Shown in pieces: positions 25,811 to 35,057 of a stretch of DNA of 64,000 bases. Location: contig NZ_AP018448.1 of assembly GCF_030294945.1 (NCBI RefSeq), positions 9,582,501-9,646,500 of the forward strand, written 5' to 3'. The position numbers were made by a program, and so were the translations under genes. How positions within the stretch are numbered: the stretch's first letter is position 1; the number at the start of each line of letters is the position of its first letter. The stretch comes from Streptomyces graminofaciens (GTDB taxonomy: Bacteria > Actinomycetota > Actinomycetes > Streptomycetales > Streptomycetaceae). The notes under the pieces are model-generated. The model was not told the origin of the DNA. It worked only from the letters and a program-made list of their open reading frames with translations, and searched no databases.

Positions 25811-27913
25811 GTGTCGCGCCCCGCAGCCCTCGCCCTACCACCCTGGCTCGCCCACGCTCTGCGTACGCAAAGGGGACCGGTGCCCTGGAACGCGGTCCTA
25901 CGAGGGGCACTGGCCGCCGGGCCGCTACTGCTCACGGCCGTGCTGCTCGACCGGCCCTCCCTCGGTGTCGTCGCCGCGCTCGGAGCCATGCTCGCCGGCA
26001 TCAACGATCGGCCGGCCAGCCGCCGGGCAGCCGTCAAGCGGCTCGGGGTACCCGCGCTCGCCGGAGCCGCGGGGCTGCTCGTCGGGACGTACGCCGGGCA
26101 GTCGGCCGGAGCGGTGTACGGCGGTGCCGTCGTGCTCACGCTGCTGCTCACCTTCCTCGGGCTGTTCGCCGGAGGGATCAGCGCCATCGGGCCCGTCGCC
26201 TCCGGGGCGGGAACGCAACTGCTCGTGGCCGCCGCCATCGGGGCCGGGATGCCGCTGCCCGAGACGGGGTGGCAGCGGGCGCTCGCCTATCTCGCGGGCG
26301 CCGGCTGGCTGCTGGCGCTGCGGCTCGCGCTGCCCACGCCGGGGGCGATCGCCGGCGACTACCGGTTCGACGGGGAACGGGGCGCCGTCGCCGCCGTGTA
26401 CGAAGCGATCGCCCGGCTTCTCGACGCCACCGGCACCGCACACGCGACCGCCCGGAGGGCCGCGCTCACCGCCGCGCTCGACCATGCCCAGGACGCGCTC
26501 GCCGGGCCCCGGCTGCGGCGATACGCCAGTTCGTCGGCCGAGCGGCGGCTGCACGCCCAGTACGCCGCCGCTCTGCCGCTCGCGGAGGCGGCGACCGCGC
26601 TGGCCTGGGGCGGGGAGGCCCTCTCCGGCCGCGCCTCCGAAGGGCCCCGGCGGCTCGCCGCGGCCGTGCGCGGCAACACGGCCACCGGGCCGCTGCCCGC
26701 GCCCTCCCGGTCCGCGCCCGCGCTGCGCGCCCTCGACGACGCCCTTCTGCACGCGGCCGAGGCCTTCGACCGCGGCGGCGACTCACGCCGCCTGCACACC
26801 CGGCACCGCAGCGCCGGTTCGCTCGTCCGGCTCGCCCTCGGCACCGGCGGCCGCGAGTACGGGCTGCGGGTCGCCCTCTCCTTCGGGGCCAGCGCGGCCG
26901 TGGCGCAGGTGCTGCACCACGAGCACTGGTACTGGCTGCCCGCCACCGCCGTCTTCCTCGTCAAGCCCGACCTCGGGCCGCTCGTCTCCCGGGTGCTGTG
27001 CCGGGCGGCGGGCACGGTCCTGGGCGCCGTGGTCTTCGCCGGGTTCGCCGCCGTGCTGCCCCGGCCCGAAGGGCTCGTCGCGCTGGTCGCCCTCAGCGGC
27101 GCCCTCATCCCCGTGGCCACCCGGCACTTCGCCGCCCAGACCGCCGTCGTCACCGTCCTCGTCCTCGCCCTCGTCATGGTCGGCGGCGAACCCCAGGCCT
27201 CCTGGAGCCGTATCGCCGAGACCCTGCTGGCCTGCGCCATCGTCCTGATCGTCGGCCACCTGCCGATACCGAAGGGGCAGCGTGGCGGGGGCGTACGCGC
27301 CCGGCTCACGGAGGCGGGGGCCGCCGCGCACGCCTACCTCACACACGTACTCGACGAGTCGCGCACGCCGGGCGCCCCACGGAAGTCGAGCGCCCCCGGG
27401 ACTTCCTACGCTCCGCACGCCATGAACACCTCGCAAACCCCAAGCACCTCGCAAACCCCAAGCACCTCGCAAACCCCAAGCACCTCGCAAACCCCAAGCA
27501 CCTCGCAAACCCCAAGCACCTCGCAAACCCCAAGCCCCCCTCAGACCCGGAATGCCCCGCACACCTCGCACACCCCGAGCGCCCCGGACGACCGTGCCGC
27601 CCGCTGGACCCTCCGCCGCGAGGCCTACCGCACGCTCTCGGAAGCCCGTAAGGCCATCGCCCTCGCCGCCGCCGAGCTACCCGCCCTGGCCCGGCACACC
27701 GAGGGCACCGACGAGATCGCCGCCGCCCTCGAACGGCTTGTCGACACCACTACCGCCTGCGCTGTGCACCTCGACGACACCGGACGGCTCACCCGCCGGC
27801 ACACCGAACGGCTGACCGCCCTCCTCGACGAACTCCAACGCCACCAGAGGCACGCCGGCATCAGCCTGCCCGACGCACCCGACGTGGGCCCGAGGACCGA
27901 CCTCACCGCCTGA
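25811..27913 (+). CDS. FUSC-type membrane protein (aromatic acid exporter-like)
   Basis: 700 residues from a GTG at 25811 with CAGGAG upstream. It has two blocks of membrane helices (about residues 25-160 and 350-480) separated by a cytosolic region, with HHEHWYWLPATAVFLVKPDLGPL and RAAGTVLGAVVF in the second block, the FUSC signature. Relatives export aromatic acids or other toxic organics. The long C-terminal cytosolic region contains six TSQTPS repeats and ends in helices. Three imperfect 20-bp repeats (ACCGTGGGAG...) precede the gene near 25692-25750. Confidence 0.82.
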   Translation: MSRPAALALPPWLAHALRTQRGPVPWNAVLRGALAAGPLLLTAVLLDRPSLGVVAALGAMLAGINDRPASRRAAVKRLGVPALAGAAGLLVGTYAGQSAGAVYGGAVVLTLLLTFLGLFAGGISAIGPVASGAGTQLLVAAAIGAGMPLPETGWQRALAYLAGAGWLLALRLALPTPGAIAGDYRFDGERGAVAAVYEAIARLLDATGTAHATARRAALTAALDHAQDALAGPRLRRYASSSAERRLHAQYAAALPLAEAATALAWGGEALSGRASEGPRRLAAAVRGNTATGPLPAPSRSAPALRALDDALLHAAEAFDRGGDSRRLHTRHRSAGSLVRLALGTGGREYGLRVALSFGASAAVAQVLHHEHWYWLPATAVFLVKPDLGPLVSRVLCRAAGTVLGAVVFAGFAAVLPRPEGLVALVALSGALIPVATRHFAAQTAVVTVLVLALVMVGGEPQASWSRIAETLLACAIVLIVGHLPIPKGQRGGGVRARLTEAGAAAHAYLTHVLDESRTPGAPRKSSAPGTSYAPHAMNTSQTPSTSQTPSTSQTPSTSQTPSTSQTPSTSQTPSPPQTRNAPHTSHTPSAPDDRAARWTLRREAYRTLSEARKAIALAAAELPALARHTEGTDEIAAALERLVDTTTACAVHLDDTGRLTRRHTERLTALLDELQRHQRHAGISLPDAPDVGPRTDLTA
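27428..27535. repeat. 18-bp tandem repeat, six copies, in frame
   Basis: Six identical 18-bp units encode TSQTPS x6 in the cytosolic tail of the FUSC protein. The lack of divergence between copies points to recent expansion. Confidence 0.95.
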
Positions 27914-27935
27914 GCCGCCGGGTCACCCAGACCCC

Positions 27936-28084
27936 CAGGCCCCGGATCCCGGCCTCCGGTCAGACCCCGGATCCCGGCTCCCGGGCAGGCTCCGGATCTC
28001 GGCTTCCGTTCAGGGCCTGGATCTCGGCTTCCGTTCAGGCCCGGATCCCGGCTCCCGTTCAGGGCCCGGCTCCCGGCTCCCGGT
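27936..28084. repeat. 25-bp imperfect tandem repeat
   Basis: Six units of about 25 bp, each opening with CAGG(C)CC(C)GGATC and ending in CTTCCGTT or CTCCCGGT, between the FUSC and amidohydrolase genes. Confidence 0.85.
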
Positions 28085-28147
28085 CAGGCCCCGACGGGTG
28101 TCCGATACACGCCCCGGCCACCCCACCCCCGTCGTACCGTGGGCACC

Positions 28148-29512
28148 GTGACCTCACCCGCCGCCGATCTCGTCATCACCGGATGCACCGCCCTCGTCCA
28201 CGACGAGCACGAGGGGATCGCCTTCGTCGAGGACACCGCGATCGTCGTACGCGAGGGGGTGATCGAGAGCGTCGGCCCGGCGGAGGAGACCGCCGTGGTC
28301 GCCACGGTGGAACGGATCGACGCCCGGGGGCAGATCGCCGTACCGGGCCTGATCAACTGTCACACGCACTCCCCGATGGTCGCCCTGCGGGGCATCGCCG
28401 AGGACATGCCGGCGGAGGAGTGGTTCAACGACGTCATCTGGCCCGTCGAGTCCAACCTCACCGCCGAGGACGTCGAGCTCGGCGCCCGGCTCGCCTGCGC
28501 CGAGATGATCCGGGGCGGCGTCACCTGCTTCGCCGACCACTACTTCTCCATGGACACGGTCGCCGCGGTCGTCGCCGAGACCGGTCTGCGCGCCCACCTG
28601 GGGGAGGCCTTCTTCTCCTCGCAGGGACCCGAAGGCCGGGAGAAGTCCCTGGAGTTCGCGCTACGCCACCGGGGCGCGGCCGGCGGTCGTATCACCACCG
28701 CGCTCGCCCCGCACGCCCCCTACACCGTCGACGACGTCGACCTCGCCGCCACCGCCGAACTCGCCCGCGAGCACGGCCTGCCCGTGCATCTGCACGCCTC
28801 GGAGAGCCGGGACCAGACCGACAACAGCCTGGCCCGGCACGGTGTCACACCGATCGAGGTGCTGGAGCGCACCGGACTGCTCGGCCTCGAAGAAGGCGTC
28901 CTCATCGCCCACGGCACGGGCATCGTGGACAGCGACCTGCCGGTGCTCGAACGGGCGACCGGGCCCGTCGCCGTCGCGTCCGCGCCCCGCGGCTATCTGA
29001 AGTTCGCCTGGCCCACGACCCCCGTACGGGCCCTGCGCCGGATCGGTGTCCCCGTCGGACTCGCCACCGACGGCGCCGCCTCCAACAACTCCCTCGACGT
29101 GTGGGAGTCCATGGCCCTCACCGCCCTCGTCCAGAAGTCCGCCGAGGGCGATCCGCGCTGGCTGACCGCACGCCAGGCCCTGCACCACGCCACCCTGCAG
29201 AGCGCGCGAGCAGTCGGCTTGGGGGAGCGCGTCGGAAGCCTCGCGCCCGGCCGGCGCGCCGACATCGTCCTCGTCGACCTCACGGGGCCGCACACCCAGC
29301 CCGTGCACGACCTCGCCGCCACCCTCGTGCACAGCGCCCGCTCCTCCGACGTCCGCACCACGATCGTCGACGGCCGCGTGCTGATGCGCGACCGCGAGCT
29401 GCTCACCGTCGACGTACCGGCGACCGTCCGGGAGCTGGACGAACGCCTCGCCGCGCTCACGGACCGCAGCCACGGCAGACGCATCCAGGAATACGACAAG
29501 CCACCGGAGTGA
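28148..29512 (+). CDS. Amidohydrolase (MtaD/guanine deaminase-like)
   Basis: 454 residues. HTHSPM (His72, His74) and a His in LAPHAPYTV, LHASES and the Asp in ATDGAASNNS form the mononuclear metal site of the amidohydrolase superfamily. Overall pattern (GLINCHTHSPMVALRGIAEDMPAEEW) matches 5'-methylthioadenosine/S-adenosylhomocysteine deaminases and related aminohydrolases. The substrate is not settled by sequence; N-formimino or chlorohydrolase-type activities are alternatives. The GTG at 28148 is preferred; another lies 9 bases upstream. Confidence 0.85.
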   Translation: MTSPAADLVITGCTALVHDEHEGIAFVEDTAIVVREGVIESVGPAEETAVVATVERIDARGQIAVPGLINCHTHSPMVALRGIAEDMPAEEWFNDVIWPVESNLTAEDVELGARLACAEMIRGGVTCFADHYFSMDTVAAVVAETGLRAHLGEAFFSSQGPEGREKSLEFALRHRGAAGGRITTALAPHAPYTVDDVDLAATAELAREHGLPVHLHASESRDQTDNSLARHGVTPIEVLERTGLLGLEEGVLIAHGTGIVDSDLPVLERATGPVAVASAPRGYLKFAWPTTPVRALRRIGVPVGLATDGAASNNSLDVWESMALTALVQKSAEGDPRWLTARQALHHATLQSARAVGLGERVGSLAPGRRADIVLVDLTGPHTQPVHDLAATLVHSARSSDVRTTIVDGRVLMRDRELLTVDVPATVRELDERLAALTDRSHGRRIQEYDKPPE

Positions 29513-29640
29513 CGCGGAACGTCACCGGAACGTGTGGTTTCGGAGAGGTATCTCACGGTCCGCCGTTGACCGAGTGTCAACTACGTCTCAGTCCCGTCAC
29601 TTCGCGAGCCGATCACCCTATCGTCGGCGTTTAACTCAAT

Positions 29641-29680
29641 GAGTCACGGATCCATGACCGTCATGGATCCGCCGCGACTC
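29641..29680. promoter_or_regulatory. Inverted repeat upstream of small ORF
   Basis: GGATCCATGA-CCG-TCATGGATCC is a perfect 10-bp inverted repeat, flanked by GAGTC and GACTC that extend the symmetry. It lies 128 bases after the amidohydrolase stop and 30 bases before the 60-residue ORF. It could be a terminator or an operator. Confidence 0.5.
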
Positions 29681-29709
29681 ACGAGTGCAGTGCTACATGG
29701 AGGTGCAGG

Positions 29710-29892
29710 GTGAACGGGCGAATGGTGCTGGAGCGCTTTCCCGCCGGTGGACCGCGCGGCTCGTGGCCCGCAGAGGAGTTCGCGCACGCGCGGCGTATGG
29801 AGGGACAGCAGGCCGAGGTCGTGATGGACATCGCGACCGACATGTTCCTGGTCATCGTGCGAGCCGACGACGTGGCCGGCACGGCCGCGTGA
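29710..29892 (+). CDS. Small conserved hypothetical protein
   Basis: 60 residues from a GTG with GGAGG 6 bases upstream: MNGRMVLERFPAGGPRGSW, then EEFAHARRMEGQQAEVVMDIATDMFLVIVR. I recall near-identical small proteins in streptomycetes, function unknown. It probably folds as a short alpha/beta unit. It is convergent with the ABC exporter, 2 bases apart. Confidence 0.65.
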   Translation: MNGRMVLERFPAGGPRGSWPAEEFAHARRMEGQQAEVVMDIATDMFLVIVRADDVAGTAA

Positions 29893-29894
29893 CC

Positions 29895-31868
29895 TCAGCC
29901 CGCCTTCGGCGCGGGCACCTTGGTCGCGGACCCGTTCGGCGCGGGCACCATCGGGGCGAACTGCTCCGCCTGCAGTGAGTACAGCTCCGCGTACACCCCG
30001 CCCGTGGCCAGGAGCTCGTCCGGGGTACCGGATTCCACGAGACGGCCCTGGTCGAGGACGTGCACCAGATCGGCATGGCGGACCGACGCCAGCCGGTGGG
30101 TGATCAGGACGACCGTCTGACCGGTGCCCGCGAGCGCCCGGATCTTCTCGAAGACCTCCAGCTCGGCACGGGCGTCGAGGGCCGCCGTCGGCTCGTCCAC
30201 GATCAGGATGCGACCCCGCCGGTACGCCGCCCGCGCGATCCCGAGCCGCTGCCACTGGCCGCCCGACAGCTCGTGTCCGCCGCTGAAACCGCGGGCCAGG
30301 AGGGTGTCGAGGCCGCGTGGCAGATCGGCGACCACGTCCTCCGCCCCGGCCTCGGCCGCGGCCTCCGCCAGGCGTTCGTCGGTCAGGGGCGCCGAGGGGC
30401 GGCCGACCGCCACGTTCACCCGGGCCGTGAAGGGCCAGCGCTTGAAGTCCTGGGCGACCATCGCGATGCGCTCGGCGAGTTGGTGCCGGTCGGCGGTCGC
30501 CGCGTCCACACCGTCCCACAGGATCCGGCCCTTGTCCGGCGCGTACAACCCGGCGAGCAGCTTGACCAGGGTCGTCTTGCCCGAGCCGTTCTCCCCGACC
30601 AGCGCGACGATCTTGCCCAGCGGCACGGCCAGCGTCACATCGCTCAGCGCGGGCCGGGTCGCCTTGCCCGGGTAGGAGAAGGTGACGTTCTCCAGGCGGA
30701 TCTCGCGCGGGTCCTCGGGCAGCGGGTCGCCGCCCACCGGGATCGCGCGCTTGGCGGCCTCCACGTACAGGCGCTGCATGTCGCCCACGAACAGGGCCTC
30801 CTCATGGAGGGAGTTCACCTCCAGCACCAGCGTGTCGAGGCTCGCCGAACCGGTACGGATCGCGATGACCGCCGTACCGGCCACCGACAGCGCCATGGCC
30901 CCGGCCAGCAGCAGCCCGCCCAGCGTCGCGTACGTCGCCACGGTGGCAAGCCCTGTCCAGACGGCCGCGAAGAGCCCCGTACGCGCCGCAAGGCGGGCCA
31001 GCCGTGCCTGCTCGGCCTCCGCCGTCTCCGACATGGAGCGGAAGTGGCGCAACAGGAACGGGCCGACTCCGTGCACCCGGATCTCGGGGGCCGCCTCCGG
31101 CTCGATCAGCAGGGAGCTGAGCAGATGTCCCGCGCGCGCGTGCTGCACCCAGGCATGGAAGGACTCGTAGCGGCGGCGGGCGATCGTCAGGGCGCTCCAC
31201 GCGCTCGGCAGGGTCATCGTGACGAGGAGGGGGAGCAGCGCCGGGTGCAGCACGGTCAGCACACCGGCCGCCGCGATCAGCGAGATCAGCGCGTTCACCA
31301 CGCGCGCGGCGTACGTGATCATGCGGCGGGCCGACTGGGCGCCGTACTTCGCGGTGTCCAGCAGTTTGTGGAAGCCGTCGTCCTCGATCGCGGACAGCTC
31401 CACGGCCGCCGCCCGCTCCAGATACAGCTCGGTCGCCACCCGCTCCACCTTGGGCTCCAGCCGGCCCGTGGCGTACGTCGACGCGGCCCGCAGCAGCGTG
31501 GCCAGCAGCATCACGGTGGCGATCGTGACCAGCGCGGGGACGGCTCCGCGCAACCGCCCCTCGACCGTGCCCTCCGTCATCAGCCGGGCCAGCACGGTAT
31601 TGACCGCGAGCAGGCTCACCGCCTGGGCGAGACCCCGGCCCGTCTCGGCGGCCAGCACGGTCCGGGCGGCCTGCCGGTCCGCCTGCCAGGCCAGCCGGAA
31701 GCTCGACGCGAGCAGCGACGGCAGCCTTCGCACCATCCCGCGGAAGTTCAGCTCCAGGAACGCGTCGGCATGCTGCGACCAGCCCATGTCGTACCGCAGC
31801 GGTCCTCCGAACAGCAGCAGCTCCGACTCCGACGTCTCCGGCTTGCCCCTGTCACGCGCCTTCCCCAC
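29895..31868 (-). CDS. ABC exporter, fused permease and ATPase
   Basis: 657 residues. An N-terminal membrane domain of six helices (about 60-360) is followed by an ATPase domain: Walker A VGENGSGKTT, Q-loop VAQDFKRWP, signature ELSGGQWQRLGIARA, Walker B ILIVDEPTAALD and H-loop LITHRLASV. This is the half-transporter architecture of type IV exporters, acting as homo- or heterodimer. Substrate unknown. No partner half-transporter or peptidase domain is adjacent, so a homodimer is likely. Confidence 0.88.
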   Translation of the reverse strand: MGKARDRGKPETSESELLLFGGPLRYDMGWSQHADAFLELNFRGMVRRLPSLLASSFRLAWQADRQAARTVLAAETGRGLAQAVSLLAVNTVLARLMTEGTVEGRLRGAVPALVTIATVMLLATLLRAASTYATGRLEPKVERVATELYLERAAAVELSAIEDDGFHKLLDTAKYGAQSARRMITYAARVVNALISLIAAAGVLTVLHPALLPLLVTMTLPSAWSALTIARRRYESFHAWVQHARAGHLLSSLLIEPEAAPEIRVHGVGPFLLRHFRSMSETAEAEQARLARLAARTGLFAAVWTGLATVATYATLGGLLLAGAMALSVAGTAVIAIRTGSASLDTLVLEVNSLHEEALFVGDMQRLYVEAAKRAIPVGGDPLPEDPREIRLENVTFSYPGKATRPALSDVTLAVPLGKIVALVGENGSGKTTLVKLLAGLYAPDKGRILWDGVDAATADRHQLAERIAMVAQDFKRWPFTARVNVAVGRPSAPLTDERLAEAAAEAGAEDVVADLPRGLDTLLARGFSGGHELSGGQWQRLGIARAAYRRGRILIVDEPTAALDARAELEVFEKIRALAGTGQTVVLITHRLASVRHADLVHVLDQGRLVESGTPDELLATGGVYAELYSLQAEQFAPMVPAPNGSATKVPAPKAG

Positions 31869-31964
31869 CCGCGGCCTCCCGAGTCGTCAGATGGCCACTA
31901 TCGCGGGGCTACGCGTCGGGTACCAGGGCGCGCGACGGTCACATGGCCGTGCGGCCGGGGCGCG

Positions 31965-32146
31965 CGGGGCGCTCGACGGCAGGGGGTGCGCCCCGTAAGG
32001 GACGCGGGGCTGTGTCGACATCCGGCTCCGCCGCGTGGGCGCGACAAGCCACGCCGCACCCGCAGCCGCGACACCCCGCACCACCCGGGTCGGAAGGCGG
32101 ATCCAGGGGCGCAGCCCCTGCCACGAACCGCCCCGCAGCGGAGCGT
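31965..32146. repeat. Dispersed streptomycete intergenic repeat
   Basis: G/C-rich intergenic block with phrases such as GACGCGGGGCTGTGTCGACA, CGGCTCCGCCGCGTGGGCGC and GGGGCGCAGCCCCTGCCACG, familiar from many intergenic copies in Streptomyces chromosomes. It separates the ABC exporter from the next gene. No coding potential is evident. Confidence 0.6.
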
Positions 32147-32614
32147 CTACGCCGTCATCGTCCGCGACCAGGCCGGCGTGGTTCCCGTCACCCGGCACAA
32201 CGCGAGATACAGCGGTATCGGCGGGGTGTACGGAATCGTGCCCCCCGGATCGAGGATGAGCCCGGGAGCGGCCGGACCGTCGGGGACGAGCGCGCCGGTG
32301 CTGTAGTGCACGGGCTCGGGCCACTCCAGCGCGTAGTCGGAGTCGGCGGGGACCAGCCACCACCAGTGCGCCTCGTCGGCGTACACGCACCCCACCCGGG
32401 GCAGCCGGGACAGCACCAGCGGACCGAGCCGGGCGGGGACCGCGACCGCGTCGCAGCCCATGGGCGCGGTCATGCCCTCAGGCAGCGGCAGACGGCGTCG
32501 TGGTGTCGCCGGGGGCCGCCGCCGGTCGCGGCGCAGCCGGGCCAGCGTATCCAGGCTCACGACCCGGGCCCCAGCTGCTCCGTACAGCGCGCTCGCCCCG
32601 TGCGGCGCGCTCAC
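32147..32614 (-). CDS. Hypothetical protein coupled to HATPase gene
   Basis: 155 residues from a GTG at 32614 whose GTGA overlaps the stop of the upstream HATPase gene. The conserved-looking part is ARLGPLVLSRLPRVGCVYADEAHWWWLVPADSDYALEWPEP, then YSTGALVPDG and a Pro-rich end. No known domain is recognised. Translational coupling implies a joint role with the regulatory ATPase-like protein. Confidence 0.65.
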   Translation of the reverse strand: MSAPHGASALYGAAGARVVSLDTLARLRRDRRRPPATPRRRLPLPEGMTAPMGCDAVAVPARLGPLVLSRLPRVGCVYADEAHWWWLVPADSDYALEWPEPVHYSTGALVPDGPAAPGLILDPGGTIPYTPPIPLYLALCRVTGTTPAWSRTMTA

Positions 32615-33414
32615 GCCAAGCCCCGGTCCAGGCCTCGCGCCTCCGGGGTGGCTCCCGGGGGCCCCGGCCGGGCGGTGGCCTGCGCCTCGTCGTCCTTGCC
32701 GTCCGCCGGTGGCTTCTTCGCGCCCCAGCCCAGGTCGGACCGGGCGGCCGTGTCCACGCCGGCGCCGAAGGCCGTTCGCCTCGGCGCGTCCGCGTGACCC
32801 GCGCCGGAGGTGGTGCGCTGCGGCGCGTCCACCGCCCCGAAGGCCGCCGTACGCGCCGGTGGCGCCGGGGTGTCCGCCGAGCCGGCACCGGCCGGATACG
32901 GCAGCGGAGCCACGTCCGCGGTACGCAGGACCGTGTGCGGCACATCCGCCCACACCAGCAGTCCCAGCCCGGCGGGCTGCGCGCCCCAGGAGCGGCACAG
33001 GGACTCTATGAGGAGCAGTCCCCTTCCGTGCTCCTCCTCGGGCCGCTGCGCCGCGGGGTGCGGCTCGCCCGGAGCGCAGCCCTCGTCCCGTACGGCTATG
33101 CGGACGAGGTCGTCGCCGTCGCGCAGCTCGCAGACGATCTGGGTGCTCGCGGTGTGCACGATCGCGTTGGTCACCAGCTCGGACACGACCAGGGCGGCCG
33201 TGTCGCAGGTGTCCTGGCACAGTGACCAGCCCATGAGCTGGGCACGTGTCACACGCCGGGCCTGGGCCACCGCACCGGGGTGCGCGGCCAGCTCGAATCG
33301 AAACCGGCGCTCGGCGGCTGTATCGGGGCGCGCCCCGGCTGCCGGACCGGGACCGAATCGGTCTCCGGCGGCGTCTGTTCCTAACGGCGCGGGGGGCGGA
33401 ATCACGTTTGCCAC
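32611..33414 (-). CDS. HATPase_c anti-sigma-like regulator
   Basis: 267 residues. Residues 45-160 form a GHKL/HATPase_c_2 domain as in RsbW-type proteins: TAALVVSELVTNAIVHT (N box), IAVRDEGCAPG (G1) and HGRGLLLIESLCRSWG (G2). The C-terminal 110 residues are low complexity (Ala/Pro/Arg-rich). Streptomycetes have many such proteins beside DUF397 and HTH genes. The start is uncertain: GTG 33414, GTG 33405 or TTG 33441. Divergent from the HTH gene. Confidence 0.82.
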   Translation of the reverse strand: MANVIPPPAPLGTDAAGDRFGPGPAAGARPDTAAERRFRFELAAHPGAVAQARRVTRAQLMGWSLCQDTCDTAALVVSELVTNAIVHTASTQIVCELRDGDDLVRIAVRDEGCAPGEPHPAAQRPEEEHGRGLLLIESLCRSWGAQPAGLGLLVWADVPHTVLRTADVAPLPYPAGAGSADTPAPPARTAAFGAVDAPQRTTSGAGHADAPRRTAFGAGVDTAARSDLGWGAKKPPADGKDDEAQATARPGPPGATPEARGLDRGLA

Positions 33415-33741
33415 TATCTCCTCGCCGTGAACACTTGGCAAGTGTCACTCTGAAAATTGCAGAGTGCGTATGACTCTCTGAACGGTCGTGGCACACTGCA
33501 CGCAACAGCACGTCGAGCGGCGCCAGTTGGAAACCCCTCGCACGGGACGCGCACGGAACGCGCGGGAAACGCGCAGTGAGTTCGTATGAACGCGCAGTGA
33601 GTTCGCGTGTAGGTGCGGGACCGCGACTTCCGGGGCGCCGCCGGGTTGTCGGGGCCGGACGTGCCGGGCTTTCAGGACCATCGCAGGGCCAGTCGCAGAA
33701 CAAGTCGCAGAACAAGTCGCAGGATCAGTTGGAGGGGCGAG

Positions 33742-34602
33742 ATGAGCGAACCGCGGTCCGCGCCGACCGTCGGCCAGGTCGTCCTCGGCCGTCGTCTGCT
33801 GGACCTGCGCGAGCGCGCGGGCCTCAGACGCGAGGAGGCCGCACGCGTCCTGCGCGTCGCCCCCGCCACGATCCGCCGCATGGAGACCGCCGAGGTCGCC
33901 CTCAAAATCCCCTATCTCCAACTCCTGTTGAAGGCGTACGGCGTCGGCGACGAGGAGGCCGAGACCTTCGTCCAACTCGCAGAGGACGCCAACAAGCCCG
34001 GCTGGTGGCAGCGCTACCACGACATCCTGCCGGGCTGGTTCTCCATGTACGTCAGCCTGGAGGGGGCCGCCAGCCTCATCCGCAGCTACGAACCCCACTT
34101 CATCCCGGGGCTCCTCCAGACCGAGGACTACGCACGTGGCGTGATGACCTCGGGCGCCATCGGCCAGACCAGACCCGACGACATAGAACGCCATGTCGCG
34201 CTGCGCATGCGACGCCAAGAACTGCTCACTCGTGACAACGCGCCCCGTCTGTGGATCGTCATGGACGAGACCGCCGTGCTACGCCCCGTCGGCGGCCCGG
34301 AGGTCATGCGCGCCCAGCTCGACCGGCTGCTGGAGACGACGGAGTTGTCCAACGTGACGTTGCAGATCGCCCAGTTCGACACAGGACCGCACCCCGGCAC
34401 GTACGGGCCGTTCGTCCTGTTCCGTTTTGCTATGCCCGAACTGCCGGACATGGTCTACAGCGAGTACCTGACCGGCGCCGTCTATCTGGACGACCGCTCC
34501 GAGGTGGCGACCCACCTCGAGGTCATGGACCGCATGGCGGCGCAGGCCGCCACTGCACAACGCACGAAGGGGATCCTCCGGGATCTCCGCAAGGAGCTCT
34601 GA
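33742..34602 (+). CDS. Scr1/WhiJ-type helix-turn-helix regulator (DUF5753)
   Basis: 286 residues with GGAGGGG upstream of ATG 33742. The N-terminal Xre-type HTH is at about 12-65 (LGRRLLDLRERAGLRREEAARVLRVAPATIRRMETAE). The remainder is a DUF5753 domain (GLLQTEDYARGVM, LWIVMDETAVLRPVGGPEVMRAQLDRL, VTLQIAQFDTGPHPG). It pairs with the DUF397 gene 8 bases downstream and with the divergent HATPase, the arrangement of whiJ/abaA-like loci that influence development and antibiotic production in streptomycetes. Confidence 0.9.
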   Translation: MSEPRSAPTVGQVVLGRRLLDLRERAGLRREEAARVLRVAPATIRRMETAEVALKIPYLQLLLKAYGVGDEEAETFVQLAEDANKPGWWQRYHDILPGWFSMYVSLEGAASLIRSYEPHFIPGLLQTEDYARGVMTSGAIGQTRPDDIERHVALRMRRQELLTRDNAPRLWIVMDETAVLRPVGGPEVMRAQLDRLLETTELSNVTLQIAQFDTGPHPGTYGPFVLFRFAMPELPDMVYSEYLTGAVYLDDRSEVATHLEVMDRMAAQAATAQRTKGILRDLRKEL

Positions 34603-34610
34603 CAGACCGA

Positions 34611-34916
34611 ATGGATCTCATCAAGCCGCAGTCGCGCACGCACCCGCAGTCGCACATGCAGAGCCAGACACAGGCCTCGCACATGCCGGTCTACAACGGC
34701 ATGCCCGCCCGGGAACTGGGCAGCGAGGGCTGGCACAAGCCCTGGAGCGGCGGCAACGGCGGCAACTGCCTGGAGGCCATGAAGCTCGCCGACGGCCGAA
34801 TCGCCGTACGCCAGTCCACCGACCCGGACGGACCGGCGCTCATCTACACGCCCGACGAGATGAACGCGTTCATCCAGGGCGCGAAAGCGGGGGCGGCCGA
34901 CTTCCTGCTCTCCTGA
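34611..34916 (+). CDS. DUF397 domain protein
   Basis: 101 residues. After a Gln/His/Ser-rich N-terminus, the DUF397 core reads WHKPWSGGNGGNCLEAMKL, RIAVRQSTDPDGPALIYTPDEMNAFIQGAK. DUF397 proteins act with Scr1/WhiJ-type HTH partners, thought to relieve repression or act antitoxin-like. The start follows the HTH stop by 8 bases. The first 25 residues (MDLIKPQSRTHPQSHMQ) are unusual for the family, and ATG 34683 (MPVYNG) is a possible alternative. Confidence 0.85.
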   Translation: MDLIKPQSRTHPQSHMQSQTQASHMPVYNGMPARELGSEGWHKPWSGGNGGNCLEAMKLADGRIAVRQSTDPDGPALIYTPDEMNAFIQGAKAGAADFLLS

Positions 34917-34947
34917 GACTTGTTGCGCACCTGAGTATTGAGCACTG

Positions 34948-34992
34948 ATTGCACTGATTGCACTGATTGCACTGACTGCACTGACTGCACTG
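34948..34992. repeat. 9-bp tandem repeat
   Basis: Three ATTGCACTG and two ACTGCACTG units between the DUF397 and methyltransferase genes, preceded by a partial unit. Confidence 0.9.
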
Positions 34993-35057
34993 ATTCCGAG
35001 TCCTGATTCGAGCCCTGACTTGCTTACCCACTGCCGCGGAACGTTATGGAGTTCGTC

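Noticed and set aside
25273..27651. Very long Arg/Pro-rich frame overlapping the FUSC gene
   Set aside because: It is a shadow frame of GC-rich coding sequence; composition is not protein-like and the FUSC frame has a clear family match.
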